A stretch of 18,203 bases of DNA from Flavobacteriales bacterium (GTDB lineage Bacteria; Bacteroidota; Bacteroidia; Flavobacteriales; Flavobacteriaceae), in contig WGAP01000208.1 in assembly GCA_015494775.1 (NCBI GenBank), forward strand, positions 1 to 18,203. The letters are read 5' to 3'. The notes beneath the pieces are model-generated. The model did no database searches. It had not been told where the DNA came from and worked only from the letters and a program-made list of their open reading frames with translations. The number at the start of each line of letters is the position of its first letter. Position 1 is the stretch's first letter. Shown piece after piece: positions 1 through 8,900 of the stretch. Position numbers and translations under genes: made by a program.

Positions 1-525
1 GGTTTGGACTACCGCCACATCAATGTGTTGGTTCTGATTACCGAACTGGCGGGAAATGATGGGAAACTCAAAACCGTTATGACCTTAAAACCGAACGAAA
101 AAGGCGAAGCATCCATCGACCTGGCACCGCATTTGCAACCCGGTCATAAATATGCCATTGAAGTCATCGGCTTGACCGATGCCGACAACGACCACGGCCT
201 TTCGCGTACCATATTCACTACGGTTTACGTGCCCGAAAATCTGCCGGTGCGTGATGTGGAAGTCAGTGCCAAGGGAAGCGAGAAATCCGAATTGGGCTTC
301 AAACCGTCGGTATTTCCCAATCCGGCTACGGACATGGTCAACATCACTTCGGACAAAGCAAACTTTACGGCACGTTTGTATAATACCGCCGGAATGGAAG
401 TTGGTCAATGGAAAGCCAACGGTTTCAATCTGCAAGCCGGTATCAAAGGCCTGCCTGCGGGGGTTTACCTGATAAAAATTCAAACCGCCGACGGCGTACA
501 AACGCGTAAATTGGTTATCCGGTAA
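1..525 (+). CDS. T9SS type A sorting-domain protein, 3' end only
   Basis: The reading frame is open from the first base of the window and ends with TAA at 523-525, so this is the last 174 residues of a longer protein. The final ~75 residues are a type IX secretion C-terminal sorting domain: an FPNPATD motif about 70 residues from the end, a beta-rich stretch, the LPAGVYLIKI motif, and a basic end TRKLVIR. In Bacteroidota such domains direct export through the outer membrane by the T9SS and are removed at the surface. The ~95 residues before it look like a beta-sandwich (fibronectin-like) segment, but the catalytic or binding part lies upstream and cannot be judged. A strong terminator follows 29 bases after the stop. 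The last 36 bases of the gene, with the terminator, are copied again at 1173-1270. Confidence 0.9.
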   Translation, partial: GLDYRHINVLVLITELAGNDGKLKTVMTLKPNEKGEASIDLAPHLQPGHKYAIEVIGLTDADNDHGLSRTIFTTVYVPENLPVRDVEVSAKGSEKSELGFKPSVFPNPATDMVNITSDKANFTARLYNTAGMEVGQWKANGFNLQAGIKGLPAGVYLIKIQTADGVQTRKLVIR

Positions 526-587
526 CGGATGAGTGTTTTTCTTGAATAATTTTAAAACCGCCTTCCGGTCCGGGAGGCGGTTTTTTT
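490..587 (+). repeat. 98-bp direct repeat, copy 1
   Basis: This segment covers the last 11 codons and stop of the T9SS gene, the 3' UTR and the full terminator with its seven-T run. It recurs in the same orientation at 1173-1270 with the same length and a single substitution (C at 571, G at 1254), which lies in the terminator loop. Outside these limits the two loci diverge sharply. The two copies bracket an AT-rich lipoprotein gene. Confidence 0.95.
554..587 (+). terminator. Intrinsic terminator of the T9SS gene, probably bidirectional
   Basis: A stem of AAAACCGCCTTCC against GGGAGGCGGTTTT (one T-G wobble, short loop) is followed by seven T. On the minus strand the same stem is followed by TTTTAAAATT, so it can also end transcription of the convergent lipoprotein gene that stops at 618. 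Confidence 0.9.
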
Positions 588-617
588 ATTAAAAGACGGA
601 TATTTACTGGTAATAAT

Positions 618-1070
618 TTATCTCTTAAAATATAACTTAGCACTATTATCATTACCATGTAATCCTTCTACTTGAATTAAGGTAGCTAAGATCAATTTAT
701 CGTCATTTAGCTTGTCTATTTCCAAGGCATAAGGTGAGTATTGATGGATATTACTTTCTGTTACATCGAAAACGAGAAGTTTATTACTTTCGTTAGGCCA
801 ATCATTTTCTATTTTCCAGGTGCCGTATTCGTAAAGGTCGTCATTATCATCATATAGAAAATAGTCTCCCGAAGAAACAAAAATCCATTTACCATTGCGT
901 GGGTTGGAATCAATTATGTTTCCATTGATATCATAGTGTTCAACTTTATAGTAATGCCAGGGGTCTTTTGTAATAATCTCTTGGAGAGAAGGTTCGGGCT
1001 GTTCCTTTTTGCAAGAATGCAAAAAGGGCAACATAAATAGAATAAGGAACAAAAAAACGTGTTTTTTCAT
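618..1070 (-). CDS. Small putative lipoprotein, lipocalin-like
   Basis: 150 residues. The N-terminus MKKHVFLFLILF..LHSC is a signal peptide with a lipobox, placing the lipidated cysteine at residue 20, so the mature protein is probably membrane-anchored. The mature part alternates short beta-like strands with polar turns: WHYYKVEHYDINGN near 38-51, GKWIFVSSGDYFLYDD near 60-75, YEYGTWKIE near 81-89 and IDKLNDDKLIL near 118-128. Proteins with this 'requirement to print value, threshold and final state' strand pattern in Bacteroidota are often assigned to the lipocalin-like families, but no catalytic residue is visible and the function is unknown. The gene is much richer in A+T than its neighbours and is flanked by a 98-bp direct duplication, which suggests late arrival. 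It has its own minus-strand promoter and probably shares the terminator at 554-587. Confidence 0.8.
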   Translation of the reverse strand: MKKHVFLFLILFMLPFLHSCKKEQPEPSLQEIITKDPWHYYKVEHYDINGNIIDSNPRNGKWIFVSSGDYFLYDDNDDLYEYGTWKIENDWPNESNKLLVFDVTESNIHQYSPYALEIDKLNDDKLILATLIQVEGLHGNDNSAKLYFKR

Positions 1071-1100
1071 AGCTAAGGGTTTTAGGGGTTTTATTCAATA

Positions 1101-1130
1101 CAAATATAATAATATTTTTTAAAAATCAAA
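1101..1130 (-). promoter_or_regulatory. Bacteroidota-type promoter of the lipoprotein gene
   Basis: Read on the minus strand, a TTTG (1127-1130) is followed after 18 bases by TATATTTG (1101-1108), an exact match to the TAnnTTTG -7 box. The expected start near 1094 leaves a leader of about 24 bases. Confidence 0.65.
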
Positions 1131-1172
1131 AATGTATCGAAAAGGCAGATTCAACCCCCAAATGAAACTACT

Positions 1173-1270
1173 GACGGCGTACAAACGCGTAAATTGGTTA
1201 TCCGGTAACGGATGAGTGTTTTTCTTGAATAATTTTAAAACCGCCTTCCGGTCGGGGAGGCGGTTTTTTT
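1173..1270 (+). repeat. 98-bp direct repeat, copy 2 (orphan T9SS gene tail plus terminator)
   Basis: Copy 2 of the segment at 490-587. It still encodes the C-terminal DGVQTRKLVIR followed by TAA at 1206-1208. The sequence in front does not encode a sorting domain: the frame reads KRQIQPPNETT and then runs into the AT-rich lipoprotein promoter region. It is therefore a non-functional gene fragment with an intact terminator. Confidence 0.95.
1237..1270 (+). terminator. Duplicated intrinsic terminator
   Basis: The same stem and seven-T tail as the terminator at 554-587, with one loop substitution. No plus-strand gene now ends here, so it is an orphan. It could still insulate the lipoprotein promoter from transcription arriving from the trk genes on the minus strand. 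Confidence 0.8.
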
Positions 1271-1284
1271 GGAGATATGCAATG

Positions 1285-1480
1285 AAAATGCGTGCCGGAC
1301 CGAGCGGTAATGGGCCGAAGGGCAAGCCGGAGCGTAAGCGTGTTTTTGTGCCGCCGGCGGGGGCTCGCAGCGCAAGAGACCACGCCGGCGGCCTACAAAA
1401 ACCGGCCTTGCCCGAGGGACATTGTAGCGGAGGGCCGGTTTCCCGAGCGCCCGAAGGGCGCGAGGGACACGCCCAAAAAA
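1285..1480 (+). repeat. 196-bp GC-rich structured intergenic repeat, copy A
   Basis: This block recurs as its reverse complement at 17445-17640 with equal length. Bases 1374-1480 are identical to 17445-17551 (107 of 107), while the first 89 bases differ at about nine positions. Visible structure: CTACAA (1393-1398) can pair with TTGTAG (1422-1427), and AACCGGCC (1400-1407) with GGCCGGTT (1433-1440). The two stems cross, giving a possible pseudoknot. A separate hairpin at 1441-1467 has TCCC/GGGA, a GA/GA internal loop, GCGCCC/GGGCGC and a GAA loop. The ends GCGTG and CACGC could close the whole. Frames through it give low-complexity G/P/R-rich peptides without a credible ribosome site, so it is treated as non-coding. 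On the minus strand it lies directly after the TrkA stop codon. Confidence 0.9.
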
Positions 1481-1482
1481 TC

Positions 1483-2139
1483 CTAATCGAAAAGGCGTTT
1501 GATTTGTTCCTCATCGCCCACCACCAGAAGGATGTCACCTTCGGAAAAACGGTAATCGGCATCGCGAAGGAGTTGCATACCCTCGGCGGTTTTGCGCATC
1601 AAAACATTGATGTTGTGTTTGCGACGTAAGTCCAAATCGCGAAGACTTTTTCCGGCCATACGCCCGGGAACGCGCACCTCGACAATATAATTCCGCTTGT
1701 CGATTTCGAATTTTTCCAACAGGTTGGGATAGGAAATACGCTCGGCCAGACGGCGGGCGGTGGCCACCTCGGGCATGATAACCTCATCGGCACCGATTTG
1801 GAGGAAAATATCGCGTTGGATGTAGCGGTTCGCCTTGCCGACAATGTGCGGAACCTTCATCTTTTTCATCAATGCAATGGCCAAAATGACCGCTTCGAGA
1901 TTACTGCTCATGGCCAAAACCACCGTGTCGAATTTGTTGATTTCGATTTTGCGCAATACATCCTCGTCCGTTACATCGGCCGTGATGGCTACGGTTACCT
2001 CGTCCTGAATGTCCCGGACTTTTTTCTCGTCGGAGTCAATGGCCATTACGCTATGTCCGTTGCGTGAAAGTTGAACGGCCAGTTCGAAACCGAAAGTTCC
2101 CAAACCGATGACGGCAATGTCCAATTTATGATGTTTCAT
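1483..2139 (-). CDS. Potassium uptake regulatory protein, KtrA/TrkA family
   Basis: 218 residues, the usual size of a single-RCK KtrA-type protein. The N-terminus has a Rossmann nucleotide-binding motif (IGLGTFG) and the acidic strand end AIDSDE, followed by the RCK_N fold. The second half (VEVRVPGRMAGKSLRDLDL to the C-terminus) is an RCK_C ligand-binding domain. Such proteins form rings on the cytoplasmic side of the KtrB/TrkH channel and gate it in response to nucleotides. The ATG at 2137-2139 was chosen because the domain starts there and an AGGAAA ribosome site precedes it. An in-frame start farther upstream (2271) would overlap the trkH gene by over 100 bases and add a non-homologous tail. 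The gene is 14 bases downstream of trkH, clearly one operon. The stop is TAG, immediately before the 196-bp repeat. Confidence 0.92.
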   Translation of the reverse strand: MKHHKLDIAVIGLGTFGFELAVQLSRNGHSVMAIDSDEKKVRDIQDEVTVAITADVTDEDVLRKIEINKFDTVVLAMSSNLEAVILAIALMKKMKVPHIVGKANRYIQRDIFLQIGADEVIMPEVATARRLAERISYPNLLEKFEIDKRNYIVEVRVPGRMAGKSLRDLDLRRKHNINVLMRKTAEGMQLLRDADYRFSEGDILLVVGDEEQIKRLFD

Positions 2140-2153
2140 AAGCGTTGGTTTTC

Positions 2154-3440
2154 CTAGAATAAAGTTCCTTCGGGATATTTGATGATGGGTTCCTTGCGGC
2201 GAATCAGGGTGGCCATGGCAAAGGAAGCCGGCCCTACCCTGCCGATAAACATCAGGGCGATAAGCACCCATTTACCCGCTACGGTCAAATGGGGCGTAAT
2301 GCCCAAGGAAAGCCCAACGGTGCCCATGGCCGAGACCGCTTCGAAAAGGGCTTCTTTGAGCGTGATACCGTTATCCTGCAAAAGCAACAAGGTGCCGATG
2401 AAAATCACGGCAAAATAAATAACGGCCGTAGCAAAGGCCTTCATAATAAGCCGGTAACCGATGCGGCGGCGGGCATAAATCACCTCGGTCTTACCTTTGA
2501 GCACCGACAGAATGGAATAGACAATCACGAAAAAACTGGTGGTTTTGATACCCCCGCCTGTGGAGCCGGGTGATGCGCCGATAAACATCAGTAACATGAG
2601 CAGGAAAATAGACGGATAATGCAAAATATTCATATCCACCGAATTAAATCCCGCCGTGCGAGCCGTAACAGACTGAAAAATGCTATCGGTGATGCCCATA
2701 CGGCCACCTTCGAACCAATAGAGCATAACGGCACCTGCCACAATCAATAAAACAGTGGTTATTAAAACGACGCGTGAATGTAAACTCAAACGCCGTTTTC
2801 CTTGACGTAAGAGCATTAATTCAAAAATAACATAGTAACCCAATCCACCGATAATAATGAGCGCGGCTACGGTGTATTTGATCAAAGGATTTAGCCCTAT
2901 CAAACTGGTGTCGAAGGTGGAAAAGCCGGCATTGCAAAAGGCCGAAACGGCATGAAATAAACCGTGCCAAGCGGCTTGTCCGGGCGAGAATCCTTCGTAC
3001 AGGAAGCCGATGGTCAAAAGGATAAAACCGATAAATTCGGTTACAAAGGTTATTTTGAGAATATTTTGCAACACGTGGGAACCGTCGTAGAAAGTTCCTT
3101 CTTGCAAAGCCGTAAATTTTACCCTGTCACGCAGGCGTAATTGTCCGCGCAGCGCTAGCATAAAAGACGATGTAAAGGTCATAATGCCAATGGCCCCCAA
3201 TTGCATGAGCAACAAAAGGGCTATTTGGCCCCAAAGATTAAAGCCCGTGGTGGAAACCGAAGTAAGTCCCGTAACACAAACCGCCGATGTGGATTCAAAA
3301 ACGGCGTCGGTAAACGGTAAACCGTTTTGATGCTCCACCGGCGGAATCAAAAGCAATATGCTACCCAACAGAATAAGCCATCCGAAAGACAATATCAATG
3401 AATGCCAAGGATTGAGCCGGTCGCGGATTTTATGCCACAT
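2154..3440 (-). CDS. Potassium uptake membrane subunit, KtrB/TrkH family
   Basis: 428 residues with the fourfold membrane-pore-membrane repeat of the Trk/Ktr/HKT superfamily. All four selectivity-filter loops can be read: CVTGLTSVSTTGF, AFCNAGFSTFD, TARTAGFNSVD and AMGTVGLSLG. The conserved GASPGSTGGGIKT segment of the third repeat, part of the intramembrane gate, is also present. The protein passes K+ (often with Na+) into the cytoplasm and needs the RCK partner encoded just downstream. Length and the single-RCK partner fit KtrB better than the longer proteobacterial TrkH. The start ATG (3438-3440) gives a short basic N-terminus MWHKIRDR before the first membrane helix. Confidence 0.93.
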   Translation of the reverse strand: MWHKIRDRLNPWHSLILSFGWLILLGSILLLIPPVEHQNGLPFTDAVFESTSAVCVTGLTSVSTTGFNLWGQIALLLLMQLGAIGIMTFTSSFMLALRGQLRLRDRVKFTALQEGTFYDGSHVLQNILKITFVTEFIGFILLTIGFLYEGFSPGQAAWHGLFHAVSAFCNAGFSTFDTSLIGLNPLIKYTVAALIIIGGLGYYVIFELMLLRQGKRRLSLHSRVVLITTVLLIVAGAVMLYWFEGGRMGITDSIFQSVTARTAGFNSVDMNILHYPSIFLLMLLMFIGASPGSTGGGIKTTSFFVIVYSILSVLKGKTEVIYARRRIGYRLIMKAFATAVIYFAVIFIGTLLLLQDNGITLKEALFEAVSAMGTVGLSLGITPHLTVAGKWVLIALMFIGRVGPASFAMATLIRRKEPIIKYPEGTLF

Positions 3441-3459
3441 GGCAATGCGTGTTTCATTA

Positions 3460-3467
3460 CAAAGCTA
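3460..3467 (-). promoter_or_regulatory. -7 box of the ktr/trk operon
   Basis: TAGCTTTG on the minus strand matches TAnnTTTG exactly, about 20 bases before the TrkH start codon. No TTG lies at the right distance upstream, so only the -7 element is called. Confidence 0.45.
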
Positions 3468-3506
3468 CGGAATATCGTGGCATATTAAAATATCTAAAAA
3501 CAGGTA

Positions 3507-4433
3507 TCAAGTATCATTTTCCTTCCCCGGGAGCGGGTCTTGAATAATGTAAAGGTGCGGTTCCTTGCGGGCATATTCGGGTTGGAGATTGACGTGATTG
3601 ATATGAAATTCTTTTTGAAGGATTTGCTCGATTTGTTCGCAAATCCTGTCGAATTCCGAAAGCCGGATGTCGTCCTTGAAAGCGATGTGTGCTTCGAAAT
3701 GGGTTTCGTTTTCGTTCAATTGCCAGATGTGGATATGATGAATATTTTTGATGCCGGGCAATTGGGTTAGCCGGCGGTTGATCTCGTTGATTTGGACGTC
3801 TTTGGGCGCGAATTGCATCAGAATGCCGAAAGATTCGTACCAGAGTTTGGCTCCCAAATAAATCAAATAGGCGGCAATGGCCGTTGCCAGCAGGGCATCA
3901 ATGCCGTAGAAGCCGTAGTAACGCATAATCAACCCACCGATAAGCACGGCCACCGAGGTGAGCATATCCGAAAACAAATGCCAATAAGCGGCTCGCATAT
4001 TGAGGTTGCCTTTGGCGCCATGGCTGAGCAAAAGGACGCTTATGCCATTGGCCGCAATGGACAATAATGCCAACCATATGACCAAACCCGATTCCACCGG
4101 ACGCGGATGAAGCCAGCGCCCTACCGATTCCACAATCAAATAAACGGACACCCCTATCAAAGTGGCCGCATTGATAAAAGCTGCCACGATTTCGGCCCGC
4201 TTGTAACCGTAGGTTTGGCGGATATTCTGCCGGCGGGTGCGCGAAACCCTGTGGGCAATATAGGCAATGAGCAACGCCAATACGTCGGAAAAGTTATGCA
4301 AGGCATCGGAAAGCAATGCCACACTACCCGACCAAAGTCCGCCGATAATCTCTCCTACGGTTATCAGTACATTGAGCAAAACCGTGTAGGTGAGTTTGCG
4401 GCCCGACAAATCATGATGGTGATGATGTCCCAT
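3507..4433 (-). CDS. Cation diffusion facilitator family metal exporter (CzcD/ZitB-like)
   Basis: 308 residues. Six membrane segments occupy residues ~15-210, followed by a cytoplasmic ferredoxin-like domain (~210-295). The zinc-site residues of the family are present: H46 and D50 in LHNFSDV (helix 2) and H152 and D156 in WHLFSDM (helix 5). His in the helix-2 pair is typical of Zn/Co exporters of the CzcD/ZitB group, which exchange cytoplasmic metal for protons. The N-terminus carries five consecutive histidines (residues 3-7), plausibly a metal-collecting tail. The internal His-rich loop seen in many relatives, between helices 4 and 5, is short here. The gene stands between SusD and TrkH with its own upstream gap, so it is probably a separate unit. 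Metal specificity cannot be read from the sequence. Confidence 0.92.
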   Translation of the reverse strand: MGHHHHHDLSGRKLTYTVLLNVLITVGEIIGGLWSGSVALLSDALHNFSDVLALLIAYIAHRVSRTRRQNIRQTYGYKRAEIVAAFINAATLIGVSVYLIVESVGRWLHPRPVESGLVIWLALLSIAANGISVLLLSHGAKGNLNMRAAYWHLFSDMLTSVAVLIGGLIMRYYGFYGIDALLATAIAAYLIYLGAKLWYESFGILMQFAPKDVQINEINRRLTQLPGIKNIHHIHIWQLNENETHFEAHIAFKDDIRLSEFDRICEQIEQILQKEFHINHVNLQPEYARKEPHLYIIQDPLPGKENDT

Positions 4434-4463
4434 AGGGCAAAATTAGTTTATTTACGAGATAAG

Positions 4464-4492
4464 AAAAAACCGCCCCTCTGGGGCGGTTTTCC
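4464..4492 (-). terminator. Intrinsic terminator after susD
   Basis: A perfect stem AAAACCGCCCC/GGGGCGGTTTT with a TCT loop is followed on the minus strand by TTTTTTCTT. It sits 18 bases past the SusD stop and separates the sus pair from the CDF gene. Confidence 0.88.
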
Positions 4493-4510
4493 AAATAATG
4501 CGCATCCGGT

Positions 4511-5971
4511 TTATTGGAACAACCAAAGCGGTTGCCAATATTCGGTGATTTGATCGATATTGGGGTTACGTTGCACCTCACTACTTTCGGGATAAACCGC
4601 ACGGGCGGGCCATTCACCTGCCGGAATTTCCGTGGAGCGGTTCATGGGGAAATCCAGGTCGGTAAAAATGTTGGCATCGTAATCGTAACGGCGGATGTCC
4701 GTCCAGGGTTCGGGGCTTAAAATCAAAGCGATGTATTTTTGGTTCATGATATGTTCCAAATCCAGCGAAGCGGCATTACCGCCCAAGCCCACGGATGCTT
4801 CGGCCAAATAGGCGGTTTGGTCGGCCGCATCAACGCCCAGTTTGTCCATACTTGCCGTAATGCCTTCGATGTAGGCATCATAGGCGGCTTGGGTAGCGCC
4901 GTTTACCAAAAACTGTGCTTCGGCTTCGATAAATTTGGCTTCCTGATAGGAAAGCAACACAACGGGACCGTTTTCGGCCGAATAGAAATTATCGGCCAAA
5001 TCGGCAGTAGCAGGCTGACCGTTAGCGTCGTTTCCCCCGCTTCCGTTAACGGCACCGGTATAAACCGTTCCACTACCTACATCGGCAATTAAAGGCAAAC
5101 GAGGGTCAACGGTGATACTCGTAAACGGATAGTCCGTACCGTTCATTTTGTCAATGAGCTGTTCGCCCCACAACACACTCAGGTTACCCGTACGGCGGGC
5201 AGCCACCACGCTGGTGTACCAAGGGTTGCGGTAGGTTTCGTCGTAGAACACCTGCATATCATCCTCATTGGATGTAAACCCGTTTTGCAAGGCGGTCAAG
5301 GCATCCGAAGCAGCGGATGAGCTACGCTTGGTCATATGAATGTAAAGGCGGGCTTTGATCGTATAGGCCGCTTTGATCCATTTGTCCAAATCGCCACCGT
5401 AAATAATATCCTCGGAGCCGGGTTCAATGCCGGTGCCCTGCGCTTGCAGGTTGGCAATAGCATCATCCAACAAGTTAAGCAATGCCGGATAAATATCCTG
5501 CATGGCATCGGGCTTGGGATAAGGATTATCTACACCTTGGGCGGCTTCCGAATAAGGAATATCACCCCATTGGTCGGTAGCCATCTGAACGGCCAAGGCC
5601 TCGATAACCTGAGCGATGCCCAGGTAATGTTTATTGCCGGATTCGGCGGCTCTTTTTTTGATAATAACCAGGTTATTAAGAATATTATCATATAGCTTGT
5701 ACCATGCTCCACCCAACGATATGCGTTCGTGGGTATCGGCACCACCTATATGATAACTGGCAATTTGTTGATCATATTCACCGACATAACGGGCAATGGC
5801 ATATTGCATGTCGGCCAATTTAACTTCCACATAAGGAAGTTGGGTTTTGATACTCACTTTTTCATCATCGATGTAGTTAGAGGGGACGTTTACATCGAAA
5901 AATCCTTGCTTACAACTATTAAGCGCAAGGAGCGTGAATATCATCAGAATACTGAATTTTATCTTTTTCAT
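4511..5971 (-). CDS. SusD/RagB-like outer-membrane lipoprotein
   Basis: 486 residues. A lipoprotein signal peptide ends in LNSC (lipidated Cys20). The body is rich in TPR-like helices: WYKLYDNILNNLVIIKK, QVIEALAVQMATDQWGDIPYSEA and AAYTIKARLYIHMTK are standard SusD landmarks. The overall pattern resembles the SusD-like_2 group, often linked to peptide or unknown glycan ligands. It would sit on the cell surface as the lid over the SusC channel encoded directly upstream (18-base gap), delivering ligand for TonB-driven import. No enzyme, sensor or sigma factor gene is next to the pair, so the substrate is unknown. Confidence 0.93.
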   Translation of the reverse strand: MKKIKFSILMIFTLLALNSCKQGFFDVNVPSNYIDDEKVSIKTQLPYVEVKLADMQYAIARYVGEYDQQIASYHIGGADTHERISLGGAWYKLYDNILNNLVIIKKRAAESGNKHYLGIAQVIEALAVQMATDQWGDIPYSEAAQGVDNPYPKPDAMQDIYPALLNLLDDAIANLQAQGTGIEPGSEDIIYGGDLDKWIKAAYTIKARLYIHMTKRSSSAASDALTALQNGFTSNEDDMQVFYDETYRNPWYTSVVAARRTGNLSVLWGEQLIDKMNGTDYPFTSITVDPRLPLIADVGSGTVYTGAVNGSGGNDANGQPATADLADNFYSAENGPVVLLSYQEAKFIEAEAQFLVNGATQAAYDAYIEGITASMDKLGVDAADQTAYLAEASVGLGGNAASLDLEHIMNQKYIALILSPEPWTDIRRYDYDANIFTDLDFPMNRSTEIPAGEWPARAVYPESSEVQRNPNIDQITEYWQPLWLFQ

Positions 5972-5989
5972 GATCTTGAATTTTACATA

Positions 5990-8900
5990 TTAGAAATCAA
6001 CATTCAGTCCGAAACTGAAATTGGTGGTAAGCGGCGTACTATAACCGATAAATCCGTAGATGTTACTACCGGCAGCATAAGTACTTCCTTCGGGATCCCA
6101 ACCTTGGTTTTTGGACCAAAGCACATAATTACTCATGGCAAAATCAAAGCGTACGCGTTTGACAAAACTATTGCTCAACCATTTTTTGGGTAAGTTATAG
6201 GACAAGTACAGGTTTCTTAGTTTGAGCCATGAGCCGTCTTCGAGCATGGTTTCGGCCGCCCACGTGTTGCGGGTATAACGATACCAATACTCGTTCAAAG
6301 TGGCAGGCGTAGTGTTTGGCACATAGTTTCCGCCACCGGCATCCTGCACACCTTCCCAGAGTTTTTCCACGTAGCGTTCTTCGGTGGCTTTTGCGTTTCC
6401 GTTACGGATAGCGGTTCGTCGGAAATCATCGAACACATCTCCGCCTTTTTTGTATTCGAGTACAAAGCCGAATGAAACATTACCAAGACGGAAATGGTTA
6501 CCAATGCTTCCTATCCAATCAGGAAAAGCATTTCCTACCAACTTACGTTCCGACCAATCGATTTGCGGACGTCCATGGGAATCCAAAATCAACTGCCCGT
6601 CATCGGTGTACTTCCATGTATAGCCGTACAATGCTCCCAGATAATCGCCCACATAGAGCTTATTGATAATCACAGGAGTAGTACCGCCTCCAAAGTAAAC
6701 TCCGTCTTCGATATTTTCATTCAATTTGATAAGCTTGCCATGGTTATTCGAATAGTTTACAGTGGTTCGCCAGGAGAAATTATCTTTCTCTAACCAATAG
6801 GCAGATACCGTCAATTCATCTCCCCAGGCATGCAATTCACCAACATTTCCATAGATTTTAGTCAAACCACTACTATAAGGTGTATATGTGTCTCTCAAAA
6901 GGTCCTTGTTGTATCTGTCATAATGCGTGTAATCAATACGAAATCTGTTATCAAAGAAGCGTAGGTCGAATCCTGCTTCTTTGGTGGATTGACGTTCAGG
7001 ACGGGCATCGGGGTCACCGATATGTGATAATCTTAGGGTTGCGGGTACCCCGCCGGGTAATGTGTTTGTAATAACATAGAACGACCCCAAACTACCGGGT
7101 CGGGCTTCTTTTCCCACTTCACCATAGGAAAGGCGAAGTTTACCGAATGAGAAAAATTTCTGTTCCTTATCTATCCAGTCGTTAAATATAAAAGATAAAC
7201 TGGCCGAAGGATAAAAATAGGAACGGTTTTGTCGGGCAAAGGTGGAACTCCAATCGTTACGTCCGGTAACATCCAGGAACAAGCGGTCTTTGTAATCCAG
7301 ACGAATATCGGAATATAACCCGATCAAACGGTGGCGTAATGTTCTTTCGCCGGAAAACAGGTTTTTTGTATTGGAAATATGATTGAAATCAGGAACAATG
7401 AGTCCTTCTCCTCTTACCCATTCGTAGATGGATTTGCCCGCAAAAACTTCCTGTCCAACACTAAAATGGAATTGCAGGTCTTTATTGATATCTTTATCGT
7501 AATTTAACTGCGTATTGGAATATAACTGACGGTATTTGAAGTTGGCATTATATACAAAACCGTGTACCTGAGTACCCACATCCAAATCCGGTGGAACAAA
7601 ACGATTGCGTCCGCTTGTATAAGCATCTACGCCACCGCGGAAGGTCAAATTCCAAGCAGAACTCAAATCATAACGTAATTTCATATTGTTAATAAAGCGA
7701 TTCACTTCGGTATGCATACCGCTGACATCGGCAAAGTATCGCGGGTTGTCGATCCAATAAGGCGTATAGTTCCAGGATTTACCGTTGGGTCCAAACTCGC
7801 GGTCGAGCGGTACCGAGGTGCTCCAATAAGCCAAAGAACTCATAATGGATTTATCCCCGTTATTGGGCAGTTTACTACGCGTATAAATATAATTGGAAGC
7901 CAATTCCACGTTAACTTTTTTGGAAATTTGATAATCGCCTCGAATACGGAACGATGTTTTATTGTAGGAGGTAAAGGGAACAATACTTTTGGCGTTTACA
8001 TTGGCCAAGGAGAAATAATAGTTGTATTTGTCCTGCCCGCCGCGGACACTAAAATTATTGTCATAGGTTATTCCCGTACGGAACAATTCCTTATAAATGT
8101 TATGGAAACGAATTGAGGGATCATTGTCCTCAGCATAACTGGGCCCCCAGGTATGGAAGGAATAAGTCGTATGGGGATTGATAATCCAAACGCCTTTGCC
8201 GTCTCCGTAATCCCGCGGTTGGTTAGGTACGATATTGGGATTGTTCGGATCCAAAGTTATTTTGGCAGCGCGACGGTAACCTTCGCGCCATTTGGTTTGG
8301 GGTTGGAACCATTTGGTAATCCGGTTGGTGGTTACTTTCGAACTGAAAGTAAAGGTAGGGGTTCCTTTAATACCTTTTTTGGTAGTAATCAGCAAAACCC
8401 CATTAGCTCCACGCACCCCGTACAATGAAGTAGCGGCGGCACCTTTAAGCACCGTAACACTTTGAATATCATCCGGGTTAATATCTACTCCGCGATTAGC
8501 AAACGAAAATTGATTGGCCACATTAGGAGCATTGGTTCCTGCGCTGGGGAGGGCATTGCCTCCATAAAAAACATCGTTGGAAATGGGCACCCCGTCAATG
8601 ACGATCAAGGGTTGGTTACTTTGGCTCGGGTCAATGGAGTTCATCCCCCGAATCAGGATATCTACACCGGCACCGGGTGTTCCGGATGTCTGATTAATGC
8701 TCACCCCTGCCACTTCGCCTTTGATGGCATTAAAAATGTCGGTCTCGGGCGTTTTGAGGTTGCCGGTTTTGATTTCCTGAATGGAATAACCGATGGCCTT
8801 TTCTTGCTTTTTGATACCCATAGCGGTGATGACCACCTTGTTGAGGATTTCGGCCGAAGGAACCAACGAAACATTATAAGTTCCCGCCTTGCCGATTTTG

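Noticed and set aside
1216..1629. Open frame through repeat copy A that encodes a peptide similar to one read from copy B (17338-17637, minus strand)
   Set aside because: The similarity follows from the DNA repeat. The product is G/P/R-rich, there is no ribosome site, the frame runs into antisense of trkA, and the changes between copies include single-base indels.
2140..2271. Upstream in-frame start that would lengthen the TrkA-family protein by 44 residues
   Set aside because: The extension lies inside trkH, has no relation to the RCK fold, and the downstream ATG has a good ribosome site.
4438..4445. TAATTTTG on the minus strand just before the CDF gene
   Set aside because: It fits TAnnTTTG, but only 4 bases separate it from the start codon, which would force a leaderless transcript, and no -33 partner is present.
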